The translations under genes and the position numbers were made by a program. The notes under the pieces were generated by a model. The model was not told the DNA's origin, searched no databases, and worked only from the letters and a program-made list of their open reading frames with translations. Of a stretch of 23,352 nt of DNA, positions 6,730-15,428 are shown piece by piece (within the stretch, counting starts at the first letter, position 1; each line of letters starts with the position of its first letter). The DNA is from Gammaproteobacteria bacterium (lineage in GTDB: Bacteria > Pseudomonadota > Gammaproteobacteria > UBA5335 > SLRW01). The stretch covers positions 1-23,352 of the forward strand of contig SLRW01000110.1 of the NCBI GenBank assembly GCA_007130745.1, read 5' to 3'.

Positions 6730-8988
6730 ATGAGCGATACAAACGAGGCGGGTTATCAGGGCATTGAGCAGTTGCCGATGCGCGAATTTACAGAGCGCGC
6801 CTACCTCGATTATTCCATGTACGTGATCCTGGACCGGGCCTTGCCCTTTGTGGGTGACGGGCTCAAGCCGGTACAGCGGCGCATCCTCTACGCTATGTCC
6901 GAGCTGGGGCTTTCGGCGGTCTCCAAGCCCAAGAAGTCAGCGCGAACCGTGGGTGATGTGCTGGGCAAGTTCCATCCGCATGGCGATAGCGCGTGTTATG
7001 AGGCCATGGTGCTCATGGCTCAGGATTTCAGCTATCGCTACCCGCTGATTGACGGACATGGCAACTGGGGCTCGCCGGATGATCCCAAGTCATTTGCCGC
7101 CATGCGTTATACCGAGGCGCGGTTGACCCCCTTTGCTGCGCTGCTGCTGTCCGAGCTGGGCGAAGGCACAGTGGACTGGACTGCCAATTTCGATGGCACC
7201 CTGCAGGAGCCGATGGCGCTGCCGGCGCGGGTGCCGCATGTATTGTTGAACGGCGCCACCGGGATTGCCGTGGGCATGTCTACCGACATTCCGCCACATA
7301 ATCTGCGGGAAGTGGCCGCCGCCTGCCAGGCCTTGCTCAAGCGCCCCTCGAGCACCATCGCCGATCTGTGCGAATTTATTCCTGCGCCGGATTTCCCCAC
7401 CGAGGCCGAGATCATCAGCACGCGGGCGGATCTGTTGCAGTTATATGAAAGCGGCAACGGCACCATTCGCATGCGGGCCCGCTGGCAGATGGAAGACGGC
7501 GATATTGTGGTGACCGCACTGCCGTATCAGACCTCCGGCAATCGGGTGCTGGAACAAATTGCCGCGCAGATGCGCGCGAAAAAATTACCGCTGGTGGAAG
7601 ATCTGCGCGATGAATCGGACCATGAAAACCCCACGCGGCTGGTGATTGTGCCGCGCTCGCGCCGGGTCGACAGCGAACGGCTGATGAGCCACCTGTTCGC
7701 CACCACGGATATGGAGCGCAGCGTGCGCGCCAATTTCAATGTCATCGGTCTGGACGGCCGGCCGAGGGTTCGCGATTTGCGCGAATTGTTGTCGGAATGG
7801 CTGGCATTTCGTATTCGCACCGTGCGCCGGCGTCTTGAGCACCGCCTGGACAAGGTGGCCCGGCGACTGCATGTACTTGAAGGGTTGCTGGTCGCTTTTC
7901 TCAATATAGACGAAGTCATTGCCATTATTCGCAATGAAGATGAGCCCCGTCCGGTGCTGATGCAGCGTTTTGACCTCAGTGAGGAACAGGCTGAAGCCAT
8001 CCTGGAACTCAAGTTGCGGCATCTGGCCCGGCTTGAAGAAATCAAAATCCGTGGTGAGCAGAGCGAGCTGGAAGAAGAGCGCAAGCATCTGGAGAAAATC
8101 CTGGGTTCGGAACAACGTCTGCGCACTTTGGTGGGCAAGGAACTGGCCGCCGACGCCGAACGTTACGGTGATGAGCGTCGTTCACCGCTGGCTGATAAGG
8201 TATCAGCAGCCCAGGCGCTGGATGAAACCGAGCTCACGCCCAGCGAGCCTGTCACAGTGGTGTTGTCGCAGCGTGGCTGGATACGCGCCGCCAAGGGCCA
8301 CGACGTGGACCCTGAAACGCTGGCCTACAAATCCGGTGACGGCTTTTCCCACGCAGCTATCGGGCGTAGCAATCAGCCGGTGGTGGTGCTGGATTCCACC
8401 GGCCGTGCCTACAGTTTGTTGACGCACAGCCTGCCTTCGGCGCGGGGGCAGGGTGAGCCCGTTTCGGGGCGGGTGGACCCGCCCGACGGGGTGGATTTTG
8501 TCTCGGTGCTTGCTGGGGACTCACAGGCCCGGCATGTTATCGCCACCGATGCCGGCTACGGGTTTGTGGTTTCTCAGGGCGACCTGCTTAGTCGCAATCG
8601 GGCGGGCAAGGCGGTACTTAATGTGCCGGCCGGAGCGCGTGTGTTGCCCACGGCGCCGGTGCCGGCGGCCGATAACCCCTTGTGGCTGGCGGCGGTCAGC
8701 AGCGACGGTCATTTACTGGTGTTCGATCTGGAGGCTTTGCCCGAGATGCCGCGGGGCAAGGGCAACAAGATTCTGGGTATTCCACCGGCGCGAATCAAGG
8801 CGGGTGATGAGCGCCTCGCCGGCATTGCGGTATTGGGACCAGGACAGAAGCTCGTGGTGACGGCCGGCAAGCGCCAAATGACCTTGCGAACCCAGGATCT
8901 GGATACCTATCGGGGCGAGCGGGCCCAGCGTGGCCGGCTGTTGCCACGCGGCTGGCGCAACGTGAGCCAACTGCAGGTCGAGTCTTGA
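6730..8988 (+). CDS. parC: DNA topoisomerase IV subunit A (ParC)
   Basis: This is the DNA-cleaving subunit of topoisomerase IV. At 752 aa it matches the length of E. coli ParC. The catalytic Tyr127 lies in AAMRYTEARL. The quinolone-resistance region reads HPHGDSACYEAM, with Ser87 and Glu91 equivalent to E. coli Ser80 and Glu84, both in the susceptible wild-type form. The breakage-reunion domain is followed by a coiled coil (about 440-490, LEEERKHLEKILGSEQRL) and a C-terminal beta-pinwheel of about five blades rather than six, which is typical of ParC. The ATG at 6730 has GGAG about 8 nt upstream; a TTG directly before it (6727) is in frame but less likely. Confidence 0.97.
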   Translation: MSDTNEAGYQGIEQLPMREFTERAYLDYSMYVILDRALPFVGDGLKPVQRRILYAMSELGLSAVSKPKKSARTVGDVLGKFHPHGDSACYEAMVLMAQDFSYRYPLIDGHGNWGSPDDPKSFAAMRYTEARLTPFAALLLSELGEGTVDWTANFDGTLQEPMALPARVPHVLLNGATGIAVGMSTDIPPHNLREVAAACQALLKRPSSTIADLCEFIPAPDFPTEAEIISTRADLLQLYESGNGTIRMRARWQMEDGDIVVTALPYQTSGNRVLEQIAAQMRAKKLPLVEDLRDESDHENPTRLVIVPRSRRVDSERLMSHLFATTDMERSVRANFNVIGLDGRPRVRDLRELLSEWLAFRIRTVRRRLEHRLDKVARRLHVLEGLLVAFLNIDEVIAIIRNEDEPRPVLMQRFDLSEEQAEAILELKLRHLARLEEIKIRGEQSELEEERKHLEKILGSEQRLRTLVGKELAADAERYGDERRSPLADKVSAAQALDETELTPSEPVTVVLSQRGWIRAAKGHDVDPETLAYKSGDGFSHAAIGRSNQPVVVLDSTGRAYSLLTHSLPSARGQGEPVSGRVDPPDGVDFVSVLAGDSQARHVIATDAGYGFVVSQGDLLSRNRAGKAVLNVPAGARVLPTAPVPAADNPLWLAAVSSDGHLLVFDLEALPEMPRGKGNKILGIPPARIKAGDERLAGIAVLGPGQKLVVTAGKRQMTLRTQDLDTYRGERAQRGRLLPRGWRNVSQLQVES

Positions 8989-9097
8989 TAAAGCCGGTGT
9001 GTGACCCCATATTGGCTTTTGTGCACAGCTCTGCGGGGCTGTTGGTAAATAATCCGGTTGCCATCCTGGCGGGGCCGGGAGAAGGAGTGAAGTCGGG

Positions 9098-9991
9098 ATG
9101 ATGTGGTTCAAGCGCATAACCCTGTTCGGTCTGACCAATATTGCGGTCATTTTTGTACTGACTGTAATCCTGCGTCTGACCGGGCTTGAACAGTATCTGT
9201 ACAGCGAGTTCGGCATGCCCATTGGTTTCTGGGTGATTATTGCCGTGGTGCTCGGTTTCGGTGGTTCTTTCATCTCTCTGTTGTTGTCGAAGACGATGGC
9301 GATTCGCGCCACCAGGGCGCATGTGATTGACCAGCCGAAAAACGAGGTTGAACGCTGGTTGCTGGGCTCGGTAGCGGCGATGGCGCGCAAGGCCAATATC
9401 GCTACCCCCGATGTGGCTGTTTATGAATCGCCTGATATGAACGCCTTTGCCACCGGCGCCTCACGCAATAAGTCACTGGTGGCTGTAAGCACCGGGCTGT
9501 TGCAGCGCATGGGGCGTGATGAAGTCGAGGCAGTACTCGGGCACGAGGTGGCGCATGTGGCCAATGGCGACATGATCACCATGAGTCTGCTGCAGGGCGT
9601 ACTCAACACTTTCGTGATTTTCTTCTCGCGGGTGATCGGCTTTGTGGTCGACAAGGTGGTGTTCAAGAACGAGCGCGGTTTCGGGATCGGTTATTTCATT
9701 ACCGTCATTTTTGCCCAGATCGTGCTGGGCATTCTGGCCACCATGATTGTGAGCGCCTTCTCGCGCTGGCGGGAATACCGGGCCGATGCCGGTGGTGCGG
9801 CTTACAAGAGTCGTGGCGCCATGATCAGTGCCCTGGAGCGGCTCAAAGCTGCACATGAGCCTCATGACTTGCCCGATCAGTTGAAGGCCTTCGGGATCAA
9901 CAGCGGTATTGGCGGCGGGATCAAGCGGTTGTTTGCCAGTCATCCGCCCATTGATGACCGTATCGCTGCATTGCAGAACCCGAGTCGATAA
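9098..9991 (+). CDS. htpX: Membrane zinc protease HtpX
   Basis: This M48 metalloprotease of the inner membrane cleaves misfolded membrane proteins alongside FtsH. The 297-aa protein has transmembrane segments at about 8-27, 44-63, 158-184 and 196-220. The zinc motif HEVAH (149-153, in VLGHEVAHVANGD) faces the cytoplasm, and the third ligand Glu226 is in REYRAD. The C-terminal FASHPPIDDRI is typical of HtpX. The start is ATG 9098 with AAGGAG 10 nt upstream; an immediately following ATG (9101) is the alternative. In E. coli htpX is under CpxR control. Only one GTAAA is seen upstream (about 9046), so no CpxR box is claimed. The 109-nt gap after parC contains a weak AAAGCC...GGCTTT hairpin. Confidence 0.95.
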   Translation: MMWFKRITLFGLTNIAVIFVLTVILRLTGLEQYLYSEFGMPIGFWVIIAVVLGFGGSFISLLLSKTMAIRATRAHVIDQPKNEVERWLLGSVAAMARKANIATPDVAVYESPDMNAFATGASRNKSLVAVSTGLLQRMGRDEVEAVLGHEVAHVANGDMITMSLLQGVLNTFVIFFSRVIGFVVDKVVFKNERGFGIGYFITVIFAQIVLGILATMIVSAFSRWREYRADAGGAAYKSRGAMISALERLKAAHEPHDLPDQLKAFGINSGIGGGIKRLFASHPPIDDRIAALQNPSR

Positions 9992-10053
9992 CTCGCCCCT
10001 GCTTCTGGCAGTGTGACTCGAACGGGCTTTGCCGTTCTGTATCCGGGGGCGAT

Positions 10054-10081
10054 TCAGGTCTTGAGACGTCTCAAGACCTGA
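10054..10081. repeat. 28-bp perfect palindrome between convergent genes
   Basis: The half-site TCAGGTCTTGAGAC is followed directly by its exact reverse complement. As RNA it would form a 12-bp stem with an ACGT loop. It lies 62 nt after htpX and 61 nt after the end of the convergent fimX-like gene. A smaller hairpin (GAACGG-6 nt-CCGTTC, 10020-10037) precedes it. Neither strand has a U-tract after it, so a classical intrinsic terminator is not demonstrated. It may be a bidirectional transcript-end hairpin or a protein-binding dyad. Confidence 0.6.
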
Positions 10082-10142
10082 GAGTCAAGAACCCACAACC
10101 ACTCGCTCAAGCAGATGGTTGTTGATTCGTACTGAGGGCACA

Positions 10143-12401
10143 TTAACTGGAACTGGCCTGTTTTTCCTCGCCGTTCCAGTGAAAACCACCGCCTTCGGAG
10201 TCCAGTACGACTTCGGCTTCCTGCACATAGTTACCCTGGATGTAGTTGATTCCGAGCTGCCACAGGGTGGCCAGGCTGTTGGCATCTTCTACCTGCCCGG
10301 CAATGGTCTGGATGTCTTTTTCCTGTGCCAGGTCAATGATTTGCTGGACGTGATCGCGCTTGTCCGGGTCTTCTTTCATTTCCGCAATGAAAGCGCCCTC
10401 GAGTTTGAGGAAGTCCATGGGCACGTGTTTGATGGTATTGAGCCCGCTCTTGTCCACCCCGAAATTATCGATGGCAAAGCCACATTTGATCTTTTTGAGG
10501 CCCTCGGCGAGCGTGGCGGCAGTCTTGAGGTGTTTTTCAACTACGTTCTGGGCGACCTCAAACAGAATGCTGGCCTTCATGCCCTTGTGGCCCTGCAGGG
10601 TGGCGGATATCCAGTCAATAATGTCAGGTGTGGTGACCGAGGCTTCGGAGAGTTTCAAGAAGAAGCTGGCTTCGCTGGCTTCAGCGCCGCGTTCGGCGGC
10701 CACGGCCAGGGTCTTGTCGATTACCCAGCGGTCAATGTCGCGCATTAAATCACCGCGTTCGGCGGCAGGCATGAAGTCTTCAGGCGCATATTCGGTGCCG
10801 TCCTCACCCAGCATACGAATCCGCACCACATAGCGCTCGGTGGCGCTGCCATCGAGTGCGGCGATGGGCTGGTAAACCAGCTGGAAACGCTCTTTTTCAA
10901 GCGCGCTGGTGATGAGATCAATCCATTTCTCGTCTTCGTCGCTGGACTCTGATTTACCGCCGGCCGCCCGCTGCACGGTGCCGCCGCCGGCCTCGCTTGC
11001 CTGATTGGCCGCGGCCCAGGCATTAGTCAGGGCGGTGTCTGCATCCTCGGCGCTGCTCAGGCGCACGACAGCTGCGCTGGCGCTCATGGAGGTGGAGTGG
11101 GTGCCGCTTTCGACCAGGTTGCCATTGACGCTGTGCAGCGTGTCATTGGCCCACTTTTCTATTTCCTTGTCGGCGTCGCGGGTCAGGCAAACAGCAAAGC
11201 AATGGTCGCTGATGCGATAAAGCTGTTCGCCCTTGTCCAGATGTTCTTCCAGCGTCTTGCCGAACTGGGAGACAAAGCTTTCCAGATTGGAAAAACCGAC
11301 CTGGCTAAGCAGCTCGTGGTATTTGTCCACGGTAAAGCAGACCAGGCCGGCCTTGCCGTTCTCGGGGGGTGACTCGATCAGGGTGTCGGCTGCCTTGAGG
11401 AAGGCCGCGCGGGCCTGACTGCCGCCATCGGCGGGCATTTCGGCGGCGGCTTGTTTGCTGTCCTGGATCTTTTTGGCGGCTGCCTTGAGTTTGCCCTGCA
11501 GTTCCTCATGTTCCTGTTGCAGAATCTGGTGGCTTTCGCGTAATTCGCGGTGTTCGCTTTCCATCTTCTGCAGGCGTTCACGCTGGCTTTTGAATTCCTT
11601 TTGCAGGGCGTCGTGAACTGCTTCAAGTTCGGGGTCACCGGATTCCGTAGGCACCAGCAGGCGCAGGGTGCGTTCACCCTCATGCTGGACTTCCTGCATC
11701 AGGATGCTGACCTGGAAGGTATTGCCGTCCAGCGTTTGCATGGTGACTGCCATGGGCTCGGGGTTGAGTTGCCCCTTGTCGAATTCGCGCAAGCGTTTTT
11801 TCACCGCGTCGCGGTCATCTTTGGCAACCAGCTCCAGCACCGGCAGACCCTCGACTTCGGCAGGTAACTCGAAGCCGAAATGCTGGGCGTAGGCGCTGTT
11901 GACCTGGCCATGTATGCCTTCATGAATATAGGCCACGCCGTCGGTGCTGGAATCGAGGAAGGTGTCCGCCAGCGCGCGGTTTTCTTCGGCCTCGCTGCGG
12001 GTTTCAGCCAGCGCCCGGCGCTGACGGGCGACCTCCAGTTCGCGCCCCACGACCTGCTGCAGGTGATCGCCGGCCTCGCGCCGGACCATGTCACGGGCGC
12101 CAAAACTGATAGCGGCAGCCAGGGCGGTGTCATCGGGGTCTTCCGCAATGGCGATCACCGGGATTTCAGGGGCCTTGCCGGCGCAGGCGGCAGTACACTT
12201 GTCCAGCGGCAGCAGTTCGAGATCAACGGCGCAAAGCACCAGATCCGGAGTGTCTTCAGCCAGCTTGTCATCAAGTTCGCCGTGTGAACTGATGGCCGTG
12301 GTGCGTATGCGATAGCCGGCATTGCGCAAGGTGCTGGCCAGCGCCTCGGCATCGTTCTGGGAATGATCTGCAATCCAGACTTTAAGTGTGGCTTCCTGCA
12401 T
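10143..12401 (-). CDS. FimX-like degenerate REC-PAS-GGDEF-EAL protein
   Basis: Predicted cytosolic c-di-GMP effector of 752 aa. The domains in order are a REC-like fold (about 5-120), PAS (about 145-250), a Gln/Glu-rich coiled coil (256-320), a GGDEF-like domain (345-475) and an EAL-like domain (493-735). All catalytic signatures are lost. The REC acceptor position in PDLVLCAVD is Ala, GGDEF reads SDHCF (399-402 region), and EAL in YVVRIRM (524-530) lacks the Glu. DDFG has become DNFG, and the loop-6 Glu region reads IAGQVED. The QPI (511-513) and YIQGNYVQ (720-727) scaffolds remain. This architecture and degeneracy match FimX, which binds c-di-GMP through a dead EAL domain and controls type IV pili (family knowledge). 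No pil genes are adjacent. The ATG at 12401 has AGG close upstream; an in-frame ATG at 12467 is less likely. TAGAAT (12510-12505, minus strand) is a possible -10 box. Confidence 0.8.
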   Translation of the reverse strand: MQEATLKVWIADHSQNDAEALASTLRNAGYRIRTTAISSHGELDDKLAEDTPDLVLCAVDLELLPLDKCTAACAGKAPEIPVIAIAEDPDDTALAAAISFGARDMVRREAGDHLQQVVGRELEVARQRRALAETRSEAEENRALADTFLDSSTDGVAYIHEGIHGQVNSAYAQHFGFELPAEVEGLPVLELVAKDDRDAVKKRLREFDKGQLNPEPMAVTMQTLDGNTFQVSILMQEVQHEGERTLRLLVPTESGDPELEAVHDALQKEFKSQRERLQKMESEHRELRESHQILQQEHEELQGKLKAAAKKIQDSKQAAAEMPADGGSQARAAFLKAADTLIESPPENGKAGLVCFTVDKYHELLSQVGFSNLESFVSQFGKTLEEHLDKGEQLYRISDHCFAVCLTRDADKEIEKWANDTLHSVNGNLVESGTHSTSMSASAAVVRLSSAEDADTALTNAWAAANQASEAGGGTVQRAAGGKSESSDEDEKWIDLITSALEKERFQLVYQPIAALDGSATERYVVRIRMLGEDGTEYAPEDFMPAAERGDLMRDIDRWVIDKTLAVAAERGAEASEASFFLKLSEASVTTPDIIDWISATLQGHKGMKASILFEVAQNVVEKHLKTAATLAEGLKKIKCGFAIDNFGVDKSGLNTIKHVPMDFLKLEGAFIAEMKEDPDKRDHVQQIIDLAQEKDIQTIAGQVEDANSLATLWQLGINYIQGNYVQEAEVVLDSEGGGFHWNGEEKQASSS

Positions 12402-12623
12402 GGACCTGTTTACTCCTGCTGTCCCGTATCTGGTTTGGACGGCGTTTCGGGGTCTGGGGGATAACATCCCGGTGGAGCTTCGCGTTTGAGTCCGACCCTG
12501 AGAAATTCTAGCGGGTATTGCCCACAGCTTGCGAATGCTCCCTCATATGTGAGTACGCGTCAACTTTAGCTTCAGCCCAATCCCGGAACCTGTGGCCAGC
12601 TTAGCGCTCCATCGGCAGCTCTG

Positions 12624-13643
12624 TCACGGGCCAATAACTCGCTTGGCGGGTTCACCCTGGATTTCGCGCGCCAGGGTCGGCACCAGATAGCCGGGTAGAC
12701 ACTGACGCAGCTGGAACATGAGCTCCCTGGCTCTTTCCTCGCTGACGTCAAAGTGAGCTGCGCCGGCCACAGGGTCGAGCAAATGCAGATAATAGGGCTG
12801 GATGCCATGATCGGCCAGAGATTCACTCAGTTCAGCCAACGCGGGCACCGAATCGTTGATTCCGTGTAGCAGCACGCTCTGGTTCAGCAACGTGACGCCG
12901 GCCCGGCGCAGCGCTGTCATGGCAGCAGCCACGCTGTTATCCAGTTCGTTGGCATGATTGACATGCACCACCAGCACCACGGGGCCCCGCCAGGCTTCGA
13001 GCAGGGCGAGTAATTCAGGTGTGATGCGTTCGGGCAGGGTGATGGCTGAACGGCTGTGCAGGCGCAGCCGGCGCAGATGACTGATCTTTTGCAGTTGCTC
13101 TACCAGTGAAGTCAGCCGCTGGTCTGTCAGTGACAAGGGGTCGCCGCCGCTGAGGATGATTTCGCGAATCGAGGGGTCGGCGTCCAGCCAGGCCATGGCC
13201 CGCTCCAGCTGACGGGCCGAGAGACCGGCCTCGGCGTAGGGAAAGTGTCTCCGGAAACAATAACGACAGTGGATGGCGCAAGCCCCCGTCGCTATCAGCA
13301 GGGCGCGACCATGATATTTGTGAATCAGGCCCGGCGTGGCCATGCGCGGCAGGTCACCTACCGGGTCGTTGACGTAACCTGGTCTGGTTTGTGCTTCGGC
13401 TGCGCCAGGCAGCACCTGGCGCAGCAGCGGATCTTCGGGGTCACCCCGGCGCATGCGTGCGGCAAAGCCTCGCGGGACCCGAAACGGGAATTGTTGCATC
13501 CCCTCGTGCGCTGCTGCGCACAGGGTTTGCTCCAGCCCCAGTGCCTTGAGCAGTGCCTCGGGCCGGGTATAGGCGCGTGCCAGCGCCTGTTGCCAGGCAG
13601 GCACCGGGGGGATATGGGACTGGGAGTCGCTTCGGGTTATCAT
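12624..13643 (-). CDS. epmB: EF-P (R)-beta-lysine 2,3-aminomutase EpmB
   Basis: This radical-SAM/PLP enzyme of the lysine 2,3-aminomutase family converts (S)-alpha-lysine to (R)-beta-lysine for attachment to EF-P. The 339-aa protein has the [4Fe-4S] ligands Cys122, Cys126 and Cys129 in TGACAIHCRYCFRRHFPY, followed by ILSGGDPLSL. At about 340 aa it is the short EpmB type rather than a fermentative KamA (over 400 aa). I chose the ATG at 13643 (MITRSDSQSH); an upstream ATG at 13727 would add an Arg/Pro-rich stretch read from the efp leader. The gene is divergent from efp across a 126-nt GC-rich spacer in which I could not find a convincing promoter pair for either direction. epmA is two genes away, so the module is nearly complete. 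Confidence 0.95.
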   Translation of the reverse strand: MITRSDSQSHIPPVPAWQQALARAYTRPEALLKALGLEQTLCAAAHEGMQQFPFRVPRGFAARMRRGDPEDPLLRQVLPGAAEAQTRPGYVNDPVGDLPRMATPGLIHKYHGRALLIATGACAIHCRYCFRRHFPYAEAGLSARQLERAMAWLDADPSIREIILSGGDPLSLTDQRLTSLVEQLQKISHLRRLRLHSRSAITLPERITPELLALLEAWRGPVVLVVHVNHANELDNSVAAAMTALRRAGVTLLNQSVLLHGINDSVPALAELSESLADHGIQPYYLHLLDPVAGAAHFDVSEERARELMFQLRQCLPGYLVPTLAREIQGEPAKRVIGP

Positions 13644-13769
13644 GGCGCGCCGATTAGTACGGGAACGACCGGGCCCCGCAGGACGCCGGAGGCTCATTGT
13701 GGCAGCCGGCCGGCGCCGCAACAACAAGAAGAGTCGAAGCCGACGACAACACGATAGCGAGATACTTTC

Positions 13770-14339
13770 ATGGCAAGTTACAGCACCAACGAGTTTCGTG
13801 GCGGATTGAAAATCATGCTCGATGGCGACCCCTGTGCCATCGTCGAGAATGAATTCGTCAAGCCGGGCAAGGGGCAGGCCTTTAACCGGGTCAAGATTCG
13901 CAACCTCAAAACCGGCCGGGTGATTGAACGCACCTTCAAATCCGGTGAATCAGTTGAGGCCGCGGATGTGCTCGAGCTGGAGATGCAGTATCTCTATAAC
14001 GACGGCGAGCAGTGGCACTTCATGCGCCCGGATGACTTCGAGCAGTACGCCGCGTCGGCCGCAGTGGTTGGGGATGCGGCCAAGTGGCTCAAGGAACAGG
14101 ATACTTGCCTGATGACCCTGTGGGATGACGCGCCCTTGAGTGTGGAGCCGCCGGCTCATGTGACATTGCGCGTGACCCAGACCGACCCCGGGGTACGCGG
14201 GGACACTTCCAGTGGCGGTGCCAAGCCGGCCACGATGGAGACCGGCGCCGTGGTTCGGGTGCCGCTGTTTATAGAGGAAGGCGAGTTGCTCAAGGTGGAT
14301 ACCCGCACCGGGGAATATATCTCGCGGGCGAAGGAGTAG
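13770..14339 (+). CDS. efp: Elongation factor P
   Basis: EF-P binds between the P and E sites of stalled ribosomes and promotes peptide-bond formation at polyproline stretches. The 189-aa protein has the usual three beta-barrel domains. The tip loop EFVKPGKGQAF carries Lys34, the residue that EpmA modifies with beta-lysine in gammaproteobacteria. The surrounding loop is identical in form to that of E. coli. The ATG at 13770 has only a weak Shine-Dalgarno (AGCGAGA about 9 nt upstream). The flanking epmB and epmA genes supply the modification machinery. An efp-proximal hairpin follows the stop codon. Confidence 0.97.
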   Translation: MASYSTNEFRGGLKIMLDGDPCAIVENEFVKPGKGQAFNRVKIRNLKTGRVIERTFKSGESVEAADVLELEMQYLYNDGEQWHFMRPDDFEQYAASAAVVGDAAKWLKEQDTCLMTLWDDAPLSVEPPAHVTLRVTQTDPGVRGDTSSGGAKPATMETGAVVRVPLFIEEGELLKVDTRTGEYISRAKE

Positions 14340-14368
14340 GGCCGGTCGCCATCACGGCCCCGGTTTTT
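14339..14368 (+). terminator. Weak intrinsic terminator/attenuator after efp
   Basis: GGGCCG (14339-14344) can pair with CGGCCC (14355-14360) across a 10-nt loop, followed by CGGTTTTTG. It sits in the 34-nt gap before epmA. It could reduce read-through so that more EF-P than EpmA is made; this role is inferred. The short stem and large loop make it weak. Confidence 0.45.
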
Positions 14369-14373
14369 GTCCT

Positions 14374-15336
14374 ATGCAGGAATGGCGACCCTCGGCGGCA
14401 TTATCAACCTTGCGTGAGCGTGTCCGTTTGCTGGTCCGCTTGCGGGATTTTTTTGACCAGCGCGATGTACTTGAGGTGAGTACGCCTGTGTTGTCGGCCG
14501 CGGCGGCTACCGATCCGGCGCTGGACAGCCTTGCAGTGGAAATGGGGGGCGGCGGGCAACGCTGGTTGCATACTTCGCCTGAATTCCCCATGAAACGACT
14601 GCTGGCAGCCGGCAGCGGTGATATCTGGCAGCTCTGTACGGTATTTCGAGATGGTGAGCGGGGGCGCTGGCACAATCCCGAGTTCAGTTTGCTGGAATGG
14701 TACCGGCTGGGTCTGGACGAATACCAGATGGCCGCCGAGGTAGTAACGCTTATTGAAATGCTGGCCGAAGGCTACCGGGAGCTGGCCCCGGCGCAATATT
14801 TGACCTACCGCGAAGCTTTTGTTTGCCACGCGGGGCTTGATCCCCTTGCCGCGAGTGATGATGAAGTTGCCGAGGCCGCTATGCGGGTGGTCGCTACGGG
14901 CGGTCCGGGGCGCTGGCAGCGTAGCGACTGGCTGGATTTGCTTGGGGGCGCGGTGGTGTATCCGGCGCTGGGTCGCGGGCATCTTGCAGTGCTGACTGAT
15001 TATCCGGCGGATCAAGCCGCGTTGGCGCGCATCAAGCCCGGCAACCCGCCGCTGGCGGCCAGATTCGAGGTGTTTCTGGACGGGGTGGAGCTGGCCAACG
15101 GGTTTCACGAGCTGACGGACGCGCAGGAGCAACGGCGGCGTTTCGAGGCTGATTTGGCCTGCCGCCGGCAGGCCGGCAAGGCGATTGTGGCGCAGGATGA
15201 GTGTTTGTTGTCAGCGCTTGAATACGGCTTGCCGGATTGTGCGGGCGTTGCGCTGGGGCTGGACCGTCTGCTGGCGTTGTTGCTGGGCTGTGATTCGCTG
15301 GCCGGCGTGATGGCGTTTGATTTCACACGGGCCTGA
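14374..15336 (+). CDS. epmA: EF-P--(R)-beta-lysine ligase EpmA
   Basis: This is a paralogue of class II lysyl-tRNA synthetase (formerly GenX/PoxA/YjeA) that transfers beta-lysine to Lys34 of EF-P. It is 320 aa, which is the catalytic core alone without the tRNA anticodon-binding domain of LysS, as expected for EpmA (E. coli 325 aa). Class II motif 2 is seen as FRDGERGRWHNPEFSLLEWY and motif 3 as GLDRLLALLLG, with the end DFTRA. The N-terminus STPVLSAAAATDPALDSL matches the family. The ATG is at 14374, 34 nt after efp. The Shine-Dalgarno is poor, consistent with low expression. No epmC (EF-P hydroxylase) is in the window. Confidence 0.95.
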   Translation: MQEWRPSAALSTLRERVRLLVRLRDFFDQRDVLEVSTPVLSAAAATDPALDSLAVEMGGGGQRWLHTSPEFPMKRLLAAGSGDIWQLCTVFRDGERGRWHNPEFSLLEWYRLGLDEYQMAAEVVTLIEMLAEGYRELAPAQYLTYREAFVCHAGLDPLAASDDEVAEAAMRVVATGGPGRWQRSDWLDLLGGAVVYPALGRGHLAVLTDYPADQAALARIKPGNPPLAARFEVFLDGVELANGFHELTDAQEQRRRFEADLACRRQAGKAIVAQDECLLSALEYGLPDCAGVALGLDRLLALLLGCDSLAGVMAFDFTRA

Positions 15337-15428
15337 GTTTCCCTGAGTGACTTGCCTGGTGTCCCTGCCTCAGGCATACATACAGGACAGGCAAACAGCC
15401 TGGTGATCAAGGGCGGGAGCAGATTGTA

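Noticed and set aside
6976..7003. Possible quinolone-resistance mutation in ParC
   Set aside because: Ser87 and Glu91 are the wild-type residues at the key positions.
9040..9060. CpxR box upstream of htpX
   Set aside because: Only one GTAAA half is present; the second half at the required spacing is missing.
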